Below, in pieces: positions 26,909 through 35,280 of a stretch of 64,000 bases of DNA. The stretch's first letter is position 1. Each line of letters begins with the position of its first letter. Where the stretch lies: positions 186,001-250,000 of the forward strand of contig NZ_JACIDF010000003.1 of assembly GCF_014196195.1 (NCBI RefSeq). Direction: 5' to 3'. The stretch comes from Anoxybacteroides rupiense. Lineage in GTDB: Bacteria; Bacillota; Bacilli; Bacillales; Anoxybacillaceae. The notes beneath the pieces were generated by a model, which saw only the letters and a program-made list of their open reading frames with translations, was not told the origin of the DNA and made no database searches. Position numbers and translations under genes: made by a program.

Positions 26909-27670
26909 ATGAAGGCGATGCGCTTATTTTTTTGTTTGTTATTGATATTCATTCTCAATTACATTCCGAACCATGTTTTGGCTTATTCATACGGTGATCC
27001 AAATCAAGAAAAAATAGCAGAGGCTTATAAACAAATGGCTGAAAAGCTGAATCAGGAGCCGCCAAACTTTTCTGAAGCCAAAACGATTTTTGAAACGGTG
27101 AAGGAAGAAATTGAGATGCATATGGGGGAGGAGCCAGTGGAAACGGTGCTGGCTGATATTAAGAAAAAAGATAAAGAAGCGACTATAAAAGATATGAAGA
27201 AAGTTCTTGTTTTAAATATTGCCCGCCGTCTTGAAAATATTGAGGAGAATTTTGACCAGTACGAAACAAGTAAACGATTATTAGCGAAAGCGTTTGCTAC
27301 ATATGAAGCCCTTTCTCCCGCTGTTCAATCGCAAGACGCTGAGCTTGATCAACGGTTGCGGGACGAGTTTAATAAAGCGCTGCAATCATTAGGAAATCCG
27401 GGATTGTTTGGCGTCGGTCAAAAACAATCGAATGTTGAGCAATTTAAAAAAAGCGAACAAACGATTTTGAGCTCGCTGCAAAAGCAGTTTGCATTGAAAA
27501 GCTTAAAAGTTGGGCATTTTTCAGAGAACGCCACTGAAAAAAAGGAAACGGCATCAAGTCAAAACGAATGGACAGATTTATCGAAGGTAAAAAACTGGCT
27601 TCCGCTTCTTGTATTAGTGGCGGCTATTGTTGCGGTTGTCATCTATGCCGTGCGCCGGAAACGAAACTGA
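26909..27670 (+). CDS. Extracytoplasmic helical protein associated with FTR1 iron permease
   Basis: A 253-residue protein with an N-terminal signal-like helix (residues about 3-22, ending LAYS), a highly charged helical extracytoplasmic domain, and a C-terminal TM helix (LPLLVLVAAIVAVVIYAV) ending in RRKRN. Topology is therefore outside with a short cytoplasmic tail. No haem or imelysin motif is seen. The charged helical region resembles the N-terminal extension found fused to some bacterial FTR1 permeases, here as a separate gene. ATG 26909 follows GGGAGGAG. It sits between the Fur box and FTR1, so an iron-capture role is likely but unproven. Confidence 0.65.
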   Translation: MKAMRLFFCLLLIFILNYIPNHVLAYSYGDPNQEKIAEAYKQMAEKLNQEPPNFSEAKTIFETVKEEIEMHMGEEPVETVLADIKKKDKEATIKDMKKVLVLNIARRLENIEENFDQYETSKRLLAKAFATYEALSPAVQSQDAELDQRLRDEFNKALQSLGNPGLFGVGQKQSNVEQFKKSEQTILSSLQKQFALKSLKVGHFSENATEKKETASSQNEWTDLSKVKNWLPLLVLVAAIVAVVIYAVRRKRN

Positions 27671-27693
27671 CCGTTTAGAAAGGAGAGCTGCTG

Positions 27694-28617
27694 ATGGAGG
27701 TTCAAGCGCTGTTAATTACGTTTCGTGAAGTATTAGAGGCCCTGCTTATCGTCGGAATTATTACCTCTTATTTAAAGAGAGTGAATCATACGAAATATAC
27801 GAAATATGTATGGCTGGGGGCCGGCTTGGCGGTGCTGGCAAGCGCTGGAGTGGCTCTTCTTTTTCAGGTCGTTTTTACCGGGTTTGCGGCAATGGGCAGC
27901 GAAATGTATTTAAAAGTTTCGATTATGCTTGTTTCGACCATCTTATTGACACAAATGGTGTTTTGGATGGCTGAGCATAGCCGCGACATGAAAAGAAATA
28001 TGGAAGGAAAGATGGATCGCTTTATTACTACAGGAAATGTCATTGGGATGGTGATCCATTCGTTTTTAGTGGTGCTCCGTGAGGGGGTTGAAACGGTCTT
28101 TTTCTTTGCAGCCATCACAGGAGGAAATATCAGTGCCGCTATGCAAGGCTGGGGAGCCATTACTGGTGTGCTGCTTGCTGCGCTAGTAAGCTATTTCTTC
28201 TTTAAAGGAACGATGCGCATTCCGCTCAAAACCTTTTTTAAAGTCACAGGAGCTTTTATTCTATTGATTGCAGCCGGTCTGCTCGTTCAAGCGATTTCAA
28301 TGCTGCAAGATTTAAATATTATTGGTAGCGTGATGCCTCATGTATATGATTTAACATGGCTGCTGCCTGAACATCCTATTGATTATGAGCACTATATTCG
28401 TGATCACGGGGTGCATCCGCTGCTTTCAGGGAACATCGGCGTCTTTTTAAAAGCGTTATTTGGCTATTCAGCGATGCCTTCTCTTGAAGAAATCGTTGCT
28501 TATATTGGTTATTTTGTCGTCATTTCTTTGCTCATTAATAGTCGACACGCAAAAAAGGGGGAACCAACAAGCGCTGATTCGCAAACGCTTGAACCCAAAA
28601 CGAAGCAAATTATGTAA
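27694..28617 (+). CDS. efeU: FTR1-family high-affinity iron permease
   Basis: A 307-residue membrane protein with about seven TM helices. The two iron-binding R-E-x-x-E motifs of the FTR1/EfeU family are visible: REVLEALL in TM1 (residues 10-17) and REGVETV in the middle (about residue 129). ATG 27694 lies 23 bp after the upstream helical protein with AAAGGAGAG. There is no efeO or efeB homologue nearby, so this is an Efe-like system without peroxidase. Regulation by the Fur box at 26868 is expected. The symbol is by family. Confidence 0.85.
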   Translation: MEVQALLITFREVLEALLIVGIITSYLKRVNHTKYTKYVWLGAGLAVLASAGVALLFQVVFTGFAAMGSEMYLKVSIMLVSTILLTQMVFWMAEHSRDMKRNMEGKMDRFITTGNVIGMVIHSFLVVLREGVETVFFFAAITGGNISAAMQGWGAITGVLLAALVSYFFFKGTMRIPLKTFFKVTGAFILLIAAGLLVQAISMLQDLNIIGSVMPHVYDLTWLLPEHPIDYEHYIRDHGVHPLLSGNIGVFLKALFGYSAMPSLEEIVAYIGYFVVISLLINSRHAKKGEPTSADSQTLEPKTKQIM

Positions 28618-28650
28618 AAAGTACAGGACATAAAGGTCTTGTACTTTTTC
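28616..28650 (+). terminator. Terminator after the FTR1 module
   Basis: AAAAAGTACAGGAC (28616-28629) pairs with GTCTTGTACTTTTT (28636-28649), with one G-T pair. The hairpin begins within the stop codon. Confidence 0.8.
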
Positions 28651-28669
28651 ATTTGTGAAGGTGAATGAG

Positions 28670-30115
28670 ATGAAAAAATATTTTCTGGGAAATCATCGAT
28701 ATATGTCATATTTTGGTTTTTTAGCACTGGTTTTGCTGTTTGGAATTGAAATCTACTATGCAAGTCCATATGCTGCATCGTGGGACCAAGTGGATTTTGC
28801 CTTTGCTTTAGACCGCTATGATTTATTAGCGATGCAACCTCATTTTCCTGGCTATCCTTATTTTGTTTTGGGAGGAATGCTCGTTCATTCGTTTGTCGCT
28901 AATCCGGCAAAAGCTTTATCCGTTTTTAATGTGATGATGCTCGCGTCAGCTTCAGTGCCTATTTTTTTGCTGGCAACACAATATAGTTCAAAAGAAAAAG
29001 CATGGATTGTTACAGTGCTAGTGCAATCAGCTAGCTATGTCGTATTGATTTGTCTTCAGCCGATGTCGGACGGAGCGGCATTAGCGGTTTTATGGTGGTA
29101 TCTATGGGCGATTGAGCGGGCCAAAACTAGGCTTTCTTGGCACGCTCAACTATTGTCTTTGTTTGTATTTAGTTTGCTGTTAGGCATCCGGCTTTCATAC
29201 GCTCCTTTTGCCCTTGCTTTCGCTTTTGTATGGTATGAAGATTGGCGAAAATATCGAAGAATCTCCCGTTTATTGCTCTTTATTTGTTTTGCCGCCATTT
29301 TTCAATCCATTTGGATCATAGGGGTTGCTATGACAGAAGGAGGCTTGATGAGCTTTATTAAACTGGCTTTTTCGTTTACGAATGGGCATTTTCAGGAATG
29401 GGGAGGAACGGCCGCAACGGATCAGCAGTCGCTTTGGGAGCGAACAAGCTATTTTTTATTTCATAATATGGTTTGGATTGGTCTCTCTAGTCGTACTTTC
29501 GTCTTGTTGACAATATATATCGCGTTATTCGTTTGGGCGTTTTACTCTGTCCGACGCTTCTCTTTTCCGCGCTGGCTGCTTATTTGCATTTTTATGTATG
29601 GGATTTGGGCTTTGTTTGCTCAAAATATTGAGAAGCCGCGCCATGCTCTTCCCATTGTTCACTTTTTTCTTTTTTATGGATGGCTTCGTTTTTTGGACAG
29701 AGGGATGCCGGCGTATAAGAAGCTGTTTGCTCTCGCTGTTCTTGTGATCCAGCTTGTTGTTGGCACATGGAACTTGCGTGAGCAAGCCTTACACTTGCCA
29801 GCCACCTATCAATTAGCATATGATTTACAACAGAGGAAGGAACGGTTTGTTTTGTACACATGGGAAGAAGCGAGGGTGCTCGAATACCTTCGTGTTACCT
29901 TTCCGTATGAACAAGCCTTGCATTTTTCATTTTTTTTACAACATCAAACGAACTATCCACATGCTAAAATTTATATAACGGATCATGTAGTGAAGGGATT
30001 CCAGTCACAAGGTGTATCGCTGACCGGACATTTGCGGAAAATCAAAACGTATGATTCAAGTAAGCTGGCGGATCCGGTATACGGCAAAATTACACTTTAT
30101 GAATGGAAAGACTAA
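28670..30115 (+). CDS. Polytopic membrane protein, GT-C-like
   Basis: A 481-residue protein with about 10 hydrophobic helices. The first extracytoplasmic loop contains [27 protein letters not shown], with acidic residues after TM1 as in GT-C glycosyltransferases of the PMT/ArnT/PIG-M type. The C-terminal soluble segment (about 395-481) resembles the small periplasmic domain of such enzymes. ATG 28670 follows AAGGTGA. It may belong functionally with the epimerase/GT2 group 5 kb upstream, using a polyprenyl-phosphate sugar; this is inference and the acceptor is unknown. Confidence 0.55.
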   Translation: MKKYFLGNHRYMSYFGFLALVLLFGIEIYYASPYAASWDQVDFAFALDRYDLLAMQPHFPGYPYFVLGGMLVHSFVANPAKALSVFNVMMLASASVPIFLLATQYSSKEKAWIVTVLVQSASYVVLICLQPMSDGAALAVLWWYLWAIERAKTRLSWHAQLLSLFVFSLLLGIRLSYAPFALAFAFVWYEDWRKYRRISRLLLFICFAAIFQSIWIIGVAMTEGGLMSFIKLAFSFTNGHFQEWGGTAATDQQSLWERTSYFLFHNMVWIGLSSRTFVLLTIYIALFVWAFYSVRRFSFPRWLLICIFMYGIWALFAQNIEKPRHALPIVHFFLFYGWLRFLDRGMPAYKKLFALAVLVIQLVVGTWNLREQALHLPATYQLAYDLQQRKERFVLYTWEEARVLEYLRVTFPYEQALHFSFFLQHQTNYPHAKIYITDHVVKGFQSQGVSLTGHLRKIKTYDSSKLADPVYGKITLYEWKD

Positions 30116-30132
30116 GCATTGGAGTGATTATG

Positions 30133-31905
30133 ATGCATGATCACTTAAAAGAGAAGCTATCGGTTTTGCCAGAGCAGCCCGGCTGCTATTTAATGAAAGA
30201 TAAAAATGGCACAGTGATTTATGTAGGAAAAGCGAAAGTATTAAAAAACCGTGTTCGTTCTTATTTTACTGGAACGCATGATGGAAAGACGCTGCGCCTT
30301 GTGAATGAAATAGCGGATTTTGAATATATTGTGACCTCATCAAATATTGAAGCGCTTATTTTAGAAATGAATTTAATCAAAAAATACGATCCAAAATATA
30401 ATATCATGCTCAAAGATGATAAAAGCTATCCATTTATTAAAATTACAGCTGAGGAGCATCCACGTCTCATTATTACAAGAAAGGTAAAAAAAGATCGCGG
30501 CAAATATTTTGGACCGTATCCGAACGTGCAGGCTGCAAATGAGACTAAAAAATTGCTCGATCGCATGTATCCGCTTCGCAAGTGCGCGTCCCTGCCGAAC
30601 CGCGCCTGTCTTTATTATCATATGGGACAATGTCTCGCTCCGTGTATCTATTCGGTTTCGGAACAACAAAATAAAGAAATAGTGGAACAGATTGTCCGTT
30701 TTTTAAACGGGGGACACCAAGACATAAAAAAAGAATTGGTTGAAAAAATGAACAAAGCAGCAGAAGCCCTTGAATTTGAACGAGCTAAAGAATACCGTGA
30801 TCAAATTGCGCATATTGAAGCGATGATGGAAAAACAGAAAATGACGATGAAGGATTTTGTTAACAGAGATGTGTTCGGCTACTCCTATGACAAAGGATGG
30901 ATGTGCGTCCAAGTCTTTTTTATTCGTCAAGGAAAGCTAATCGAGCGAGATGTTTCGATCTTTCCGCTGCATCAAGATCCCGATGAAGAGCTGCTCACAT
31001 TTTTAGGACAATTTTACTCCAAGGAGAATCATTTTAAGCCAAAAGAAGTAATCCTGCCGCTTGAGGTTGACGGAAGCTTGGCTGAGCAGTTGCTCCAGGT
31101 GCCTGTTATTCAGCCGAAAAGAGGAAAGAAAAAAGAGCTGGTCGATCTTGCGAGTAAAAATGCAGCGATCGCTTTAAAAGAGAAGTTTTATCTTATTGAA
31201 CGCGATGAAGAACGAACGGTTAAAGCGGTTGAAAACTTAGGAGTTGCGTTGAACATTCCAACACCGCATCGAATCGAAGCGTTTGATAATTCTAATATCC
31301 ATGGGGCTGATCCGGTTTCGGCGATGGTGGTGTTTATCGACGGCAAGCCTGAGAAAAAAGAATATCGCAAATATAAAATTAAAACTGTGAAGGGGCCAGA
31401 TGATTATGAATCAATGCGCGAGGTTGTACGGCGGCGATATAGCCGTGCTTTAAAGGAACGCCTTCCTCTTCCGGATTTGATTTTAATTGATGGAGGAAAG
31501 GGACATCTGGCGGCTGTTCGCGATGTGTTAGAAAATGAGTTGGGCTTGGAAATTCCGCTTGCCGGTCTTGTAAAAGACGACAAGCATCGCACATCGGAAT
31601 TAATCATGGGAGATCCACCACAAATCGTGCCATTGTCGCGAAACAGCCAAGAATTTTATTTGCTGCAGCGCATTCAGGATGAAGTCCATCGTTTTGCTAT
31701 TACGTTCCATCGCCAGACGCGAGGAAAATCGTTATTTCAGTCCGCGCTTGACCACATTCCGGGAGTTGGAGAAAAGCGAAAAAAAGCGCTTCTTAAGCAT
31801 TTTGGCTCTTTAAAAAATATAAAAGAAGCGACGATTGAGGAGCTGCAAAAAGCGGCGATTCCTCGCGCAGTTGCTGAAAAAATTTATGAAAAGCTGCGAG
31901 AATAG
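30133..31905 (+). CDS. uvrC: Excinuclease ABC subunit C
   Basis: A 590-residue UvrC making both incisions in nucleotide excision repair. The N-terminal GIY-YIG domain has [30 protein letters not shown] cysteine cluster ([23 protein letters not shown]), the UVR motif around [23 protein letters not shown], the RNase H-like C-terminal nuclease ([31 protein letters not shown]) and the HhH ([19 protein letters not shown]) follow. GGAGTGA precedes ATG 30133; the adjacent ATG at 30130 is an alternative. Confidence 0.96.
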   Translation: MHDHLKEKLSVLPEQPGCYLMKDKNGTVIYVGKAKVLKNRVRSYFTGTHDGKTLRLVNEIADFEYIVTSSNIEALILEMNLIKKYDPKYNIMLKDDKSYPFIKITAEEHPRLIITRKVKKDRGKYFGPYPNVQAANETKKLLDRMYPLRKCASLPNRACLYYHMGQCLAPCIYSVSEQQNKEIVEQIVRFLNGGHQDIKKELVEKMNKAAEALEFERAKEYRDQIAHIEAMMEKQKMTMKDFVNRDVFGYSYDKGWMCVQVFFIRQGKLIERDVSIFPLHQDPDEELLTFLGQFYSKENHFKPKEVILPLEVDGSLAEQLLQVPVIQPKRGKKKELVDLASKNAAIALKEKFYLIERDEERTVKAVENLGVALNIPTPHRIEAFDNSNIHGADPVSAMVVFIDGKPEKKEYRKYKIKTVKGPDDYESMREVVRRRYSRALKERLPLPDLILIDGGKGHLAAVRDVLENELGLEIPLAGLVKDDKHRTSELIMGDPPQIVPLSRNSQEFYLLQRIQDEVHRFAITFHRQTRGKSLFQSALDHIPGVGEKRKKALLKHFGSLKNIKEATIEELQKAAIPRAVAEKIYEKLRE

Positions 31906-31907
31906 TA

Positions 31908-31936
31908 TTGTCAATTGGAGAAAAAGCTGATACAAT
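31908..31936 (+). promoter_or_regulatory. Promoter of the lysC riboswitch transcript
   Basis: TTGTCA (31908-31913) and TACAAT (31931-31936), 17-bp spacer, beginning right after the uvrC stop. Confidence 0.7.
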
Positions 31937-31974
31937 CACCTTAATTGCATATTTATACACTTCTAAGCACAGAA

Positions 31975-32150
31975 GTGAAGATAGAGGTGCGAACTTCAAG
32001 AGTAGGCATTTGGAGGAAAATGGGTTCCAAAGAAAAATGCCGAAAGGGGAGGCTCGCCGAAGTGGGGGAAGTCTCATTGCTTTTCCTGCTGGTCCTGCGT
32101 TTAAGAAATGTAGGACTGTCAAGATGACCCATCTTGGAGAGCTATCTCAC
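31975..32150 (+). ncRNA. Lysine riboswitch (L-box)
   Basis: The outer P1 stem forms from GTGAAGATAG (31975-31984) and CTATCTCAC (32142-32150). Inside are the L-box hallmarks AGAGGTGCGAACTTCAAGAG, the GCCGAAAGGGGAGGC segment and CGCCGAAGT, and the late TGGAGAGCTATCT. On lysine binding the family stabilises P1 and lets the following terminator form, lowering lysC expression. Confidence 0.92.
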
Positions 32151-32190
32151 TGTGTGGAGCGAATTCGTTTCTTTTCTTATTTCGTTATGC

Positions 32191-32225
32191 ACAGCAATGA
32201 GAAGCCTCTCATTGCTGTTTTTTAT
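32191..32225 (+). terminator. Riboswitch-controlled terminator of lysC
   Basis: ACAGCAATGAGA (32191-32202) pairs with TCTCATTGCTGT (32207-32218), followed by T residues. Confidence 0.88.
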
Positions 32226-32284
32226 TTGTTTCTATACCGGTATGGATGCTGAAATCAACATTTTAAGAACAAGGGATGAGAAAA

Positions 32285-33505
32285 ATGGGAATGATTGTGC
32301 AAAAATTTGGCGGAACGTCTGTAGGATCTATTGAACGTATTCAGCATGTCGCTGATCGAGTAATGAGCGAGGTGCAAAAAGGACATCAAGTGGTCGTTGT
32401 CGTTTCAGCGATGGGAAAGACGACGAATCAGCTTGTGGATTTAGCCAAACAGCTAACGTCCCAACCTAGCAAGCGGGAGCTGGATATGCTTCTTTCGACA
32501 GGGGAGCAAGTGAGTATTGCCCTATTAGCGATGGCTTTGCAAGAAAAGGGGTATGCAGCTGTTTCTTTAACGGGCTGGCAAGCTGGAATCAAGACAGAGA
32601 CTGTTCATGGCAATGCTCGCATTATAGATATCGACACAACGAGAATTCATCAATATTTGCAAGCAGGACAAATCGTCATTGTGGCTGGTTTTCAAGGAGT
32701 GACGGAAAAGGGAGATATCACGACTCTTGGTCGCGGCGGTTCTGACACGACAGCTGTAGCTTTAGCGGCCGCTCTACAAGCGGATAAGTGCGATATTTAT
32801 ACAGATGTGACAGGAGTGTTTACTACCGATCCGCGCTATGTAAAAGCAGCGAAAAAGCTAGAGGAAATTTCCTATGATGAGATGCTAGAGCTGGCCAATC
32901 TTGGAGCAGGAGTGCTTCATCCGCGGGCTGTAGAGTTTGCTAAAAATTATCAAGTATTGCTGGAAGTTCGTTCGAGTATGGAGGAAGAGAGCGGAACAAC
33001 GGTAAAGGAGGATGTTTCAATGGAACAGCATTTAATTGTCAGAGGGATTGCTTTTGAAGATCAAGTAACAAAAGTGACGGTCCAAGGGCTCCCGCACGAG
33101 TTGCCTATGTTGCCAACCGTTTTTACAGCGTTAGCGAATCGCGGGATTAATGTCGATATTATTATTCAAAACACAACTAATAGCGGAGCAGCAGCTGTGT
33201 CGTTTTCCATTCGCACAGAGGATTTGCTTGAGACTTTGCAAGTGTTGGAATCATTCAAGGGAGCAAAGATAGAATATGAAAGCCAACTGGCCAAAGTATC
33301 GATTGTCGGCTCAGGAATGATCTCTAATCCAGGTGTAGCTGCACAAATGTTTCAAGTGTTAGCGGATAAAGGGATTGAAATAAAAATGGTCAGCACGTCC
33401 GAAATCAAAATTTCAACCGTCGTGTCTCAAGAAAATATGGTTGCAGCAGTAGAAGCGTTGCATACGGCGTTTCAATTGGATGAAAAAGCCGCCGTGCGTT
33501 CATAA
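32285..33505 (+). CDS. lysC: Aspartate kinase II, lysine-sensitive
   Basis: A 406-residue aspartokinase, the first step of lysine, threonine and methionine synthesis. Catalytic N-terminal domain: IVQKFGGTSVGSIERI, SAMGKTTNQLVDLAK, TTLGRGGSDTTAVALAAAL, YTDVTGVFTTDPR. Two ACT domains form the C-terminus (from about residue 250; SIVGSGMISNPGVAAQMFQVL, STSEIKISTVVSQ). ATG 32285 follows AAGGGATGA; the upstream ATG at 32276 lacks a site. Preceded by a lysine riboswitch. As in B. subtilis an internal start for a separate beta subunit is visible at 33020. Confidence 0.96.
   Translation: MGMIVQKFGGTSVGSIERIQHVADRVMSEVQKGHQVVVVVSAMGKTTNQLVDLAKQLTSQPSKRELDMLLSTGEQVSIALLAMALQEKGYAAVSLTGWQAGIKTETVHGNARIIDIDTTRIHQYLQAGQIVIVAGFQGVTEKGDITTLGRGGSDTTAVALAAALQADKCDIYTDVTGVFTTDPRYVKAAKKLEEISYDEMLELANLGAGVLHPRAVEFAKNYQVLLEVRSSMEEESGTTVKEDVSMEQHLIVRGIAFEDQVTKVTVQGLPHELPMLPTVFTALANRGINVDIIIQNTTNSGAAAVSFSIRTEDLLETLQVLESFKGAKIEYESQLAKVSIVGSGMISNPGVAAQMFQVLADKGIEIKMVSTSEIKISTVVSQENMVAAVEALHTAFQLDEKAAVRS
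33020..33505 (+). CDS. lysC: Aspartokinase II beta subunit from in-frame internal start
   Basis: Inside lysC, AAAGGAGG at 33004-33011 stands nine bases (eight intervening) ahead of ATG 33020, which is codon 246 in frame. Translation from here gives 161 residues beginning MEQHLIVRGIAFEDQ, the two ACT domains alone. B. subtilis aspartokinase II is known to be built from such in-phase overlapping products, and this start corresponds to its beta subunit. Confidence 0.8.
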   Translation: MEQHLIVRGIAFEDQVTKVTVQGLPHELPMLPTVFTALANRGINVDIIIQNTTNSGAAAVSFSIRTEDLLETLQVLESFKGAKIEYESQLAKVSIVGSGMISNPGVAAQMFQVLADKGIEIKMVSTSEIKISTVVSQENMVAAVEALHTAFQLDEKAAVRS

Positions 33506-33593
33506 CCAGACAAGACCGTACTGCTCGAAATCATGGCAAGCGTTTTGAGAGCGAAGGTGCATTCAATCGTGCTGTGCCGACTGTTTTGACTAA

Positions 33594-33616
33594 AAAAGCA
33601 AGCAAATGCTTGCTTG
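33594..33616 (-). terminator. Terminator of yslB on the minus strand
   Basis: Read on the minus strand, AAGCAAGCA and TGCTTGCTT form a perfect hairpin followed by TTTTTTAG. On the plus strand no T run follows. Confidence 0.6.
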
Positions 33617-33622
33617 CCTCAA

Positions 33623-33658
33623 GTGGTAGACAAAGTCAAAATCGACTTTGTCTACCAC
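33623..33658. repeat. Perfect hairpin with GTAGACAAAGTC core, copy 1
   Basis: GTGGTAGACAAAGTC (33623-33637) pairs without mismatch with GACTTTGTCTACCAC (33644-33658) around AAAATC. A hairpin with nearly the same core is found at 57305-57341. Neither is followed by a T run, so they are not ordinary terminators. Confidence 0.65.
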
Positions 33659-33716
33659 CATTTTATACGATTCTTCTATCATAGTGGTAGTTCTACATCA
33701 AACTGGCTTGAAGGCG

Positions 33717-33826
33717 CTTGGCAGACAAGAAACGCCAGCCGAGTGAAGACGCGAAGCGAACCCAAACGTTCATGAGCGACGAATGAGGCCCGTGACGCAG
33801 GATGAAGCGTTTGTTAACAGTCTAAG
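33717..33826 (+). repeat. Repeated 110-nt non-coding element downstream of lysC
   Basis: It aligns with 57451-57562 downstream of clpX. Shared blocks include GGCAGA, AGCCGAG-GAA-ACGC, GAACC, GTTCAT, ATGAG and, most strongly, GTGACGCAGGAT-GAAGCGTTTGT-AACAGTCT at 33792-33823. No reading frame is conserved, so it is probably a structured RNA element in the 3' UTR. A terminator-like hairpin directly follows in both copies. Confidence 0.55.
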
Positions 33827-33858
33827 GCAAGCAAATACGTATACTTGCCTTTGTTCTT
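33824..33858 (+). terminator. Terminator-like hairpin after the repeated element
   Basis: AAGGCAAG (33824-33831) pairs with CTTGCCTT (33844-33851), then TGTTCTTG. It would end the lysC transcript after the element. Confidence 0.55.
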
Positions 33859-33906
33859 GTCGTGCATCGATAGGCTAATACAATTGAAAAGGTGCAGAAA
33901 ATCTGT

Positions 33907-34362
33907 CTATTCAGCAATTTCGTGTTTACGGTCCCATTTCACAGTAAAAGTCACTTTTTGATCACGCTTTTTTTGCTGCTCATATGCTTCCGAGACGAAG
34001 CGTTTTTGCTGTTCAATCTGCTGTGCGAGAAAGCCGGCCTCAAGCTGAAATGAACAGTGAGCATTCATGGCGATCCGAGCGGATACCGCGGGCCCTGTCA
34101 GCTCGATTTCTAATTCATCTTGGCGTTCTTTGATGACAGCGAGCGTACCCCATCCTGCTTTTTCAAAAAATAAAATGATGTCATCGAATGTTTCTAAGGG
34201 GTAGCAGCGCGCTAAATGCTTTCCCGCCCAATATAAAATGCTGTCGGTTTCTTTGCCAAGCAAATCGGGAAGAAGGACTTCTCGAATTAGATGATATCCA
34301 AATAAAGGAATTTCAACGTGCTGTAATGCTTCATAGTGTTCCTGAAATGAATGTGTTTTCAC
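33907..34362 (-). CDS. yslB: DUF2507 protein YslB
   Basis: A 151-residue soluble protein of the YslB family with a V4R-like fold (IPLFGYHLIREVLLPDLLG, ILYWAGKHLARCYPLETFDDIILFFEKAGWGTL, FQLEAGFLAQQIEQ). Molecular function is not established. It lies between lysC and sdhC on the opposite strand from its neighbours. The ATG is preceded by GAAAGAGGGGA on the minus strand. A minus-strand terminator lies about 300 bp beyond its stop. Confidence 0.88.
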   Translation of the reverse strand: MKTHSFQEHYEALQHVEIPLFGYHLIREVLLPDLLGKETDSILYWAGKHLARCYPLETFDDIILFFEKAGWGTLAVIKERQDELEIELTGPAVSARIAMNAHCSFQLEAGFLAQQIEQQKRFVSEAYEQQKKRDQKVTFTVKWDRKHEIAE

Positions 34363-34488
34363 ATAATTCCCCTCTTTCTATCAAACATTATAGCCGAACA
34401 ATGAGAAGAAATCAGTATTTTTCTTTCGATTTTTGCACAAATATTGTTTTAATTTTCAAACGATTGAACATTTTATGAACTCGTTTTC

Positions 34489-34517
34489 TTGACGCTACTA
34501 CATTGTGGGAGTACAAT
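34489..34517 (+). promoter_or_regulatory. Promoter of sdhCAB
   Basis: TTGACG (34489-34494) and TACAAT (34512-34517), 17-bp spacer, about 120 bp before sdhC. The long leader between them is gene-free. Confidence 0.75.
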
Positions 34518-34636
34518 GGATGTGACGCGTGATTAATGGAAATGGAAGCATTTACAGTTCTATTAATCATTTAGTTAGTGTGGATGGGGAGTGCATAAAT
34601 CTTTTATTATCACTATTTAAAAAGGGGGTATACTAT

Positions 34637-35245
34637 ATGGCAGGAAATCGAGAATTTTTTTACCGCCGACTCCATTCATTACTAGGGGTTATTCCGGTTG
34701 GAATTTTCCTAGTCCAGCATTTAGTAGTGAACCACTTTGCGACTAAAGGTCCAGAATCATTTAACCGGGCAGCATCATTTATGGAACATTTACCGTTCCG
34801 CTATTTTTTAGAAATATTTATCATTTTTTTGCCTTTGCTGTTTCATGCTATTTATGGACTTTATATCGCTTTTACCGCTCAAAACAATGTGGGCAGATTT
34901 GGATATTTCCGAAATTGGATGTTCATGCTTCAACGGCTGACAGGAATCATTACGCTCATTTTTGTCACGTGGCACGTATGGCAAACACGTGTACAAGCTG
35001 CTTTTGGAGCTGATGTGAACTACGACATGATGGCCAACATTGTTGACAATCCTTTTATGCTTGCTTTTTATATTGTCGGTATTTTGTCAACGGTGTTCCA
35101 TTTTTCGAATGGGCTATGGTCTTTCTGTGTAAGCTGGGGATTAACAGTTACTCCTCGTTCACAGCAAATTTTTACTTACGTGACGATGATCATCTTTGTA
35201 GCGCTTTCAATCGTTGGCATTCGTGCCATTTTAGCATTCGCTTAA
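34637..35245 (+). CDS. sdhC: Succinate dehydrogenase cytochrome b558 subunit
   Basis: A 202-residue, five-helix di-haem membrane anchor that passes electrons from SdhB to menaquinone. The haem-ligand histidines are visible in RRLHSLLG, LVQHLVVNHF, LFHAIYGLYIAF, TWHVWQTR and TVFHFSNGLW. ATG 34637 follows AAAGGGGG; the longer frame from 34529 has no ribosome binding site. First gene of sdhCAB. Confidence 0.95.
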   Translation: MAGNREFFYRRLHSLLGVIPVGIFLVQHLVVNHFATKGPESFNRAASFMEHLPFRYFLEIFIIFLPLLFHAIYGLYIAFTAQNNVGRFGYFRNWMFMLQRLTGIITLIFVTWHVWQTRVQAAFGADVNYDMMANIVDNPFMLAFYIVGILSTVFHFSNGLWSFCVSWGLTVTPRSQQIFTYVTMIIFVALSIVGIRAILAFA

Positions 35246-35280
35246 TCCACGACTAGCAATTTTTTAGGGAGTGAGTAACG

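Noticed and set aside
31908-32252. 114-codon ORF before lysC
   Set aside because: It lies entirely within the lysine riboswitch and its terminator.
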